From assembly GCA_018398765.1 (NCBI GenBank), contig JAHBMJ010005909.1, positions 2,501-35,000 on the forward strand: a DNA stretch of 32,500 bases, written 5' to 3'. The first letter of the stretch is position 1; the number at the start of each line of letters is the position of its first letter. Below are positions 30,953 through 32,500 of this stretch, piece after piece. The notes under the pieces were generated by a model. The model was not told the DNA's origin. It searched no databases and worked only from the letters and a program-made list of their open reading frames with translations. A program made the position numbers and the translations under genes. Source of the DNA: Chromera velia. Lineage: Eukaryota; Sar; Chromeraceae.

Positions 30953-32122
30953 TTACCGAGGCTCATGTGCATGTTGTCTTCTGCACCTTTTTCTCATCTC
31001 GATTTCCTCTAATTCCTGTTGAAGCTTTCTCCTCTCCAGCCCCACTGAGCTCTCGTCTATTTTCCTGCGCAACTGAAAAGCCCTCCAGGAATCCCCAAAG
31101 TCCGCAAATGAATTCTTCCAGTCTCCAAGAAAATAACGGTAGTGCAGCTCAGCAAGGTCTTTCACGTCTCGTCGCCCCTCCACCAACCGCTTCCACTCAA
31201 CAAACAACCCCCCCGCAATGAGGCCAAAAAGGTGCCCATGCCATGCGACAAAGAAGGGCTTTTCAGGAGACGGCACCGACGAGGAAGAAGAGAAAACCCC
31301 CCGCGGTATCAACCCCCGCCGGCTTGCCATCAACAGGTTAAAGAAGAAAAAAACGTCCGCAACTTGAAGCGTTGTGAGCATCAGCCCGGGGACGGGAAAG
31401 AGCATCGTGAAAGTTTCCCGAGGGTTCACTGCCGCTGTGACTACACCCATTGCCATAACGACCCCCGAGAGGCCCATGACAGGCAGAGGGGAGGAAAGGG
31501 TATGAAAGCCTATTGACATAATTGAGGAGACGGAAAACAACTGCCACATGTCTGTATTCGACAGCGCCCCCTTCATGCTTCGATAAAGGACATCGAAAGC
31601 CAACACGTTCATCAGCAAGTGGAGGAAGCTGACGTGAGTGAGAGAAGCTGTGAAGAGAGTGTGGAGCTTCCCTTGCCTCAGTCCGGCTGCCGAGGCGGCT
31701 GCATTGGAGATCACAAAGTTCAACACAGGTTGCCCCCTCCCAAATAATCTGGCGAGACGGACAAAGGCCCAAAAACCTATAGAGGATTTCAGGATCAGAC
31801 CCGCCGCCTCATTATTCTCTCTTTCATAGAAGTGCCGGGCAAAGCCGAATTCTCTGTTCAGAGACTCAAACGGACCCGACGGATCGTTAGAAGGGAAACC
31901 GAAAGGATCGGTGGCAGGTGGGAAGAAGGCACAATAAGCCACTCCTCCTAGCGCAATTGATGAGCCTGTTCGCCCAAAGGTGTGCCCTCCAAAACCTCTT
32001 TTGACAAATGACGAATTCTGTTTGAAACACCGCCACTGGAATTGGGATTCGAATGCAGAAGGAGACTGCGGAAACTGCCGGAGGGAGGTCCGGAGCTGCA
32101 CTGCCCTCCTGGAAAGGAACAT
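30953..32122 (-). CDS. Rhomboid intramembrane serine protease, probably mitochondrial
   Basis: Intronless, 389 residues, ATG at 32122 on the minus strand. The N-terminus (MFLSRRAVQLRTSLRQFPQ) is Arg/Ser-rich, lacks acids and looks like a mitochondrial presequence. Rhomboid signatures are in order: HLLMN (His168, Asn172) in the second helix, GLSG with nucleophile Ser219, and HGHLFGLIAGG with His297, giving the Ser-His dyad. Several hydrophobic segments lie between about 105 and 310. Residues 345-389 form a charged helical tail (RRKLQQELEEIEMRKRC) facing outside the membrane core. Mitochondrial members (PARL/Rbd1) cleave inner-membrane proteins. Assignment to that branch rests on the presequence and an extra helix before the core, and is inference. 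Confidence 0.9.
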   Translation of the reverse strand: MFLSRRAVQLRTSLRQFPQSPSAFESQFQWRCFKQNSSFVKRGFGGHTFGRTGSSIALGGVAYCAFFPPATDPFGFPSNDPSGPFESLNREFGFARHFYERENNEAAGLILKSSIGFWAFVRLARLFGRGQPVLNFVISNAAASAAGLRQGKLHTLFTASLTHVSFLHLLMNVLAFDVLYRSMKGALSNTDMWQLFSVSSIMSIGFHTLSSPLPVMGLSGVVMAMGVVTAAVNPRETFTMLFPVPGLMLTTLQVADVFFFFNLLMASRRGLIPRGVFSSSSSVPSPEKPFFVAWHGHLFGLIAGGLFVEWKRLVEGRRDVKDLAELHYRYFLGDWKNSFADFGDSWRAFQLRRKIDESSVGLERRKLQQELEEIEMRKRCRRQHAHEPR

Positions 32123-32500
32123 TGAGTACAGTGAGACGTTCTGGGATTTGTTTCCTCACTTGAAGACCTCACGTGCACTCTCTTATTCGACGTTCTCCAC
32201 AAGAGACGGAGGAGACGGTAACGGGAGAGTTCAGAATGTGACAAAGGGCGTCGGAGGATCGGACACGCATTTCCGCGCTCGACCTTTCGGCATGAAGGTT
32301 TTTTTTAGGACTACGGGGAGGAAGAGGGTCCACACTTGCCTGAGAAAGAAGTCAGCTGAGAAAAGTCTCTTGACTGCCATTAATATGCCATTAATACTCA
32401 GGCGGCCGGGGCCCCGGCATTCCTTGCGAGCCGCGGCCGCGGGTCCGACTCCGTCCGAGGCCGGGGCCCGCGCGCGCGATCTCCATGCATGCATTTTGAG
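32123..32500. other. Upstream region of the rhomboid gene, GC-rich edge
   Basis: It should carry the rhomboid promoter. 32400-32482 is extremely GC-rich with GGCCGGGGCCC twice (palindromic at 32408-32419), GCCGCGGCCGCGG and (CG)n. A minus frame (32494-32231) is open but has no recognisable content. Confidence 0.45.

Noticed and set aside
30433-31221. 262-residue plus-strand ORF
   Set aside because: It has no motif and a low-complexity start, and its second half is antisense to the rhomboid gene.

Overview
This is a nuclear window from a intron-rich eukaryote. Coding exons carry consensus GT..AG introns that keep phase across 14- and 11-exon models, introns are full of (TC)n/(TG)n microsatellites, and families present (TBC Rab-GAP, F-box/PI31-like, mitochondrial rhomboid, TMEM53-like, GPI-tailed cathepsin) are eukaryotic. 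The gene style (long pyrimidine- and GT-rich introns mixed with intronless genes, signal-peptide/poly-Thr surface proteins) reminds me of an alveolate alga of the chromerid type (Chromera/Vitrella). That is an impression, not something the sequence proves.

Layout. (1) 1-8600, plus strand: a papain-family (C1A) cysteine protease read in 14 exons, all joining in frame (898 visible residues). The window opens inside its signal peptide, so the start codon lies just to the left. It has a mucin-like Thr tract, an unrecognised N-terminal region, a complete Gln/Cys/His/Asn active site, a Cys-rich insertion with a CRGDFC loop, and a C-terminal tail typical of GPI anchoring. (2) About 9.2-18.8 kb: a repeat island. 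Its centre is a decayed LINE-type reverse transcriptase ORF (10345-13215) nested inside a pair of about 115-bp terminal inverted repeats (10241-10358 and 13865-13977), followed by a (TAAC)n tail and a strong foldback; more repeats, a TG/TA microsatellite and unassigned ORFs fill the rest. (3) 19111-20559, minus: single-exon F-box protein with an FBXO7/PI31-like layout. (4) 21200-22018, plus: single-exon TMEM53/DUF829 alpha/beta-hydrolase, divergent from the F-box gene across about 640 bp. (5) 22528-22645: retroposon-like 3' end. (6) 22990-29404, minus: an 11-exon TBC-domain Rab-GAP of 480 residues, both catalytic fingers intact. (7) 30953-32122, minus: single-exon rhomboid protease with a likely mitochondrial presequence. 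(8) The right edge is a GC-rich block with no gene I can support.

The genes do not form a pathway; they look like ordinary neighbours in a eukaryotic chromosome. The most striking items are the surface-protease architecture with a Cys-bracketed RGD, and the LINE-in-TIR nest whose nonsense codons all sit at tryptophan positions.
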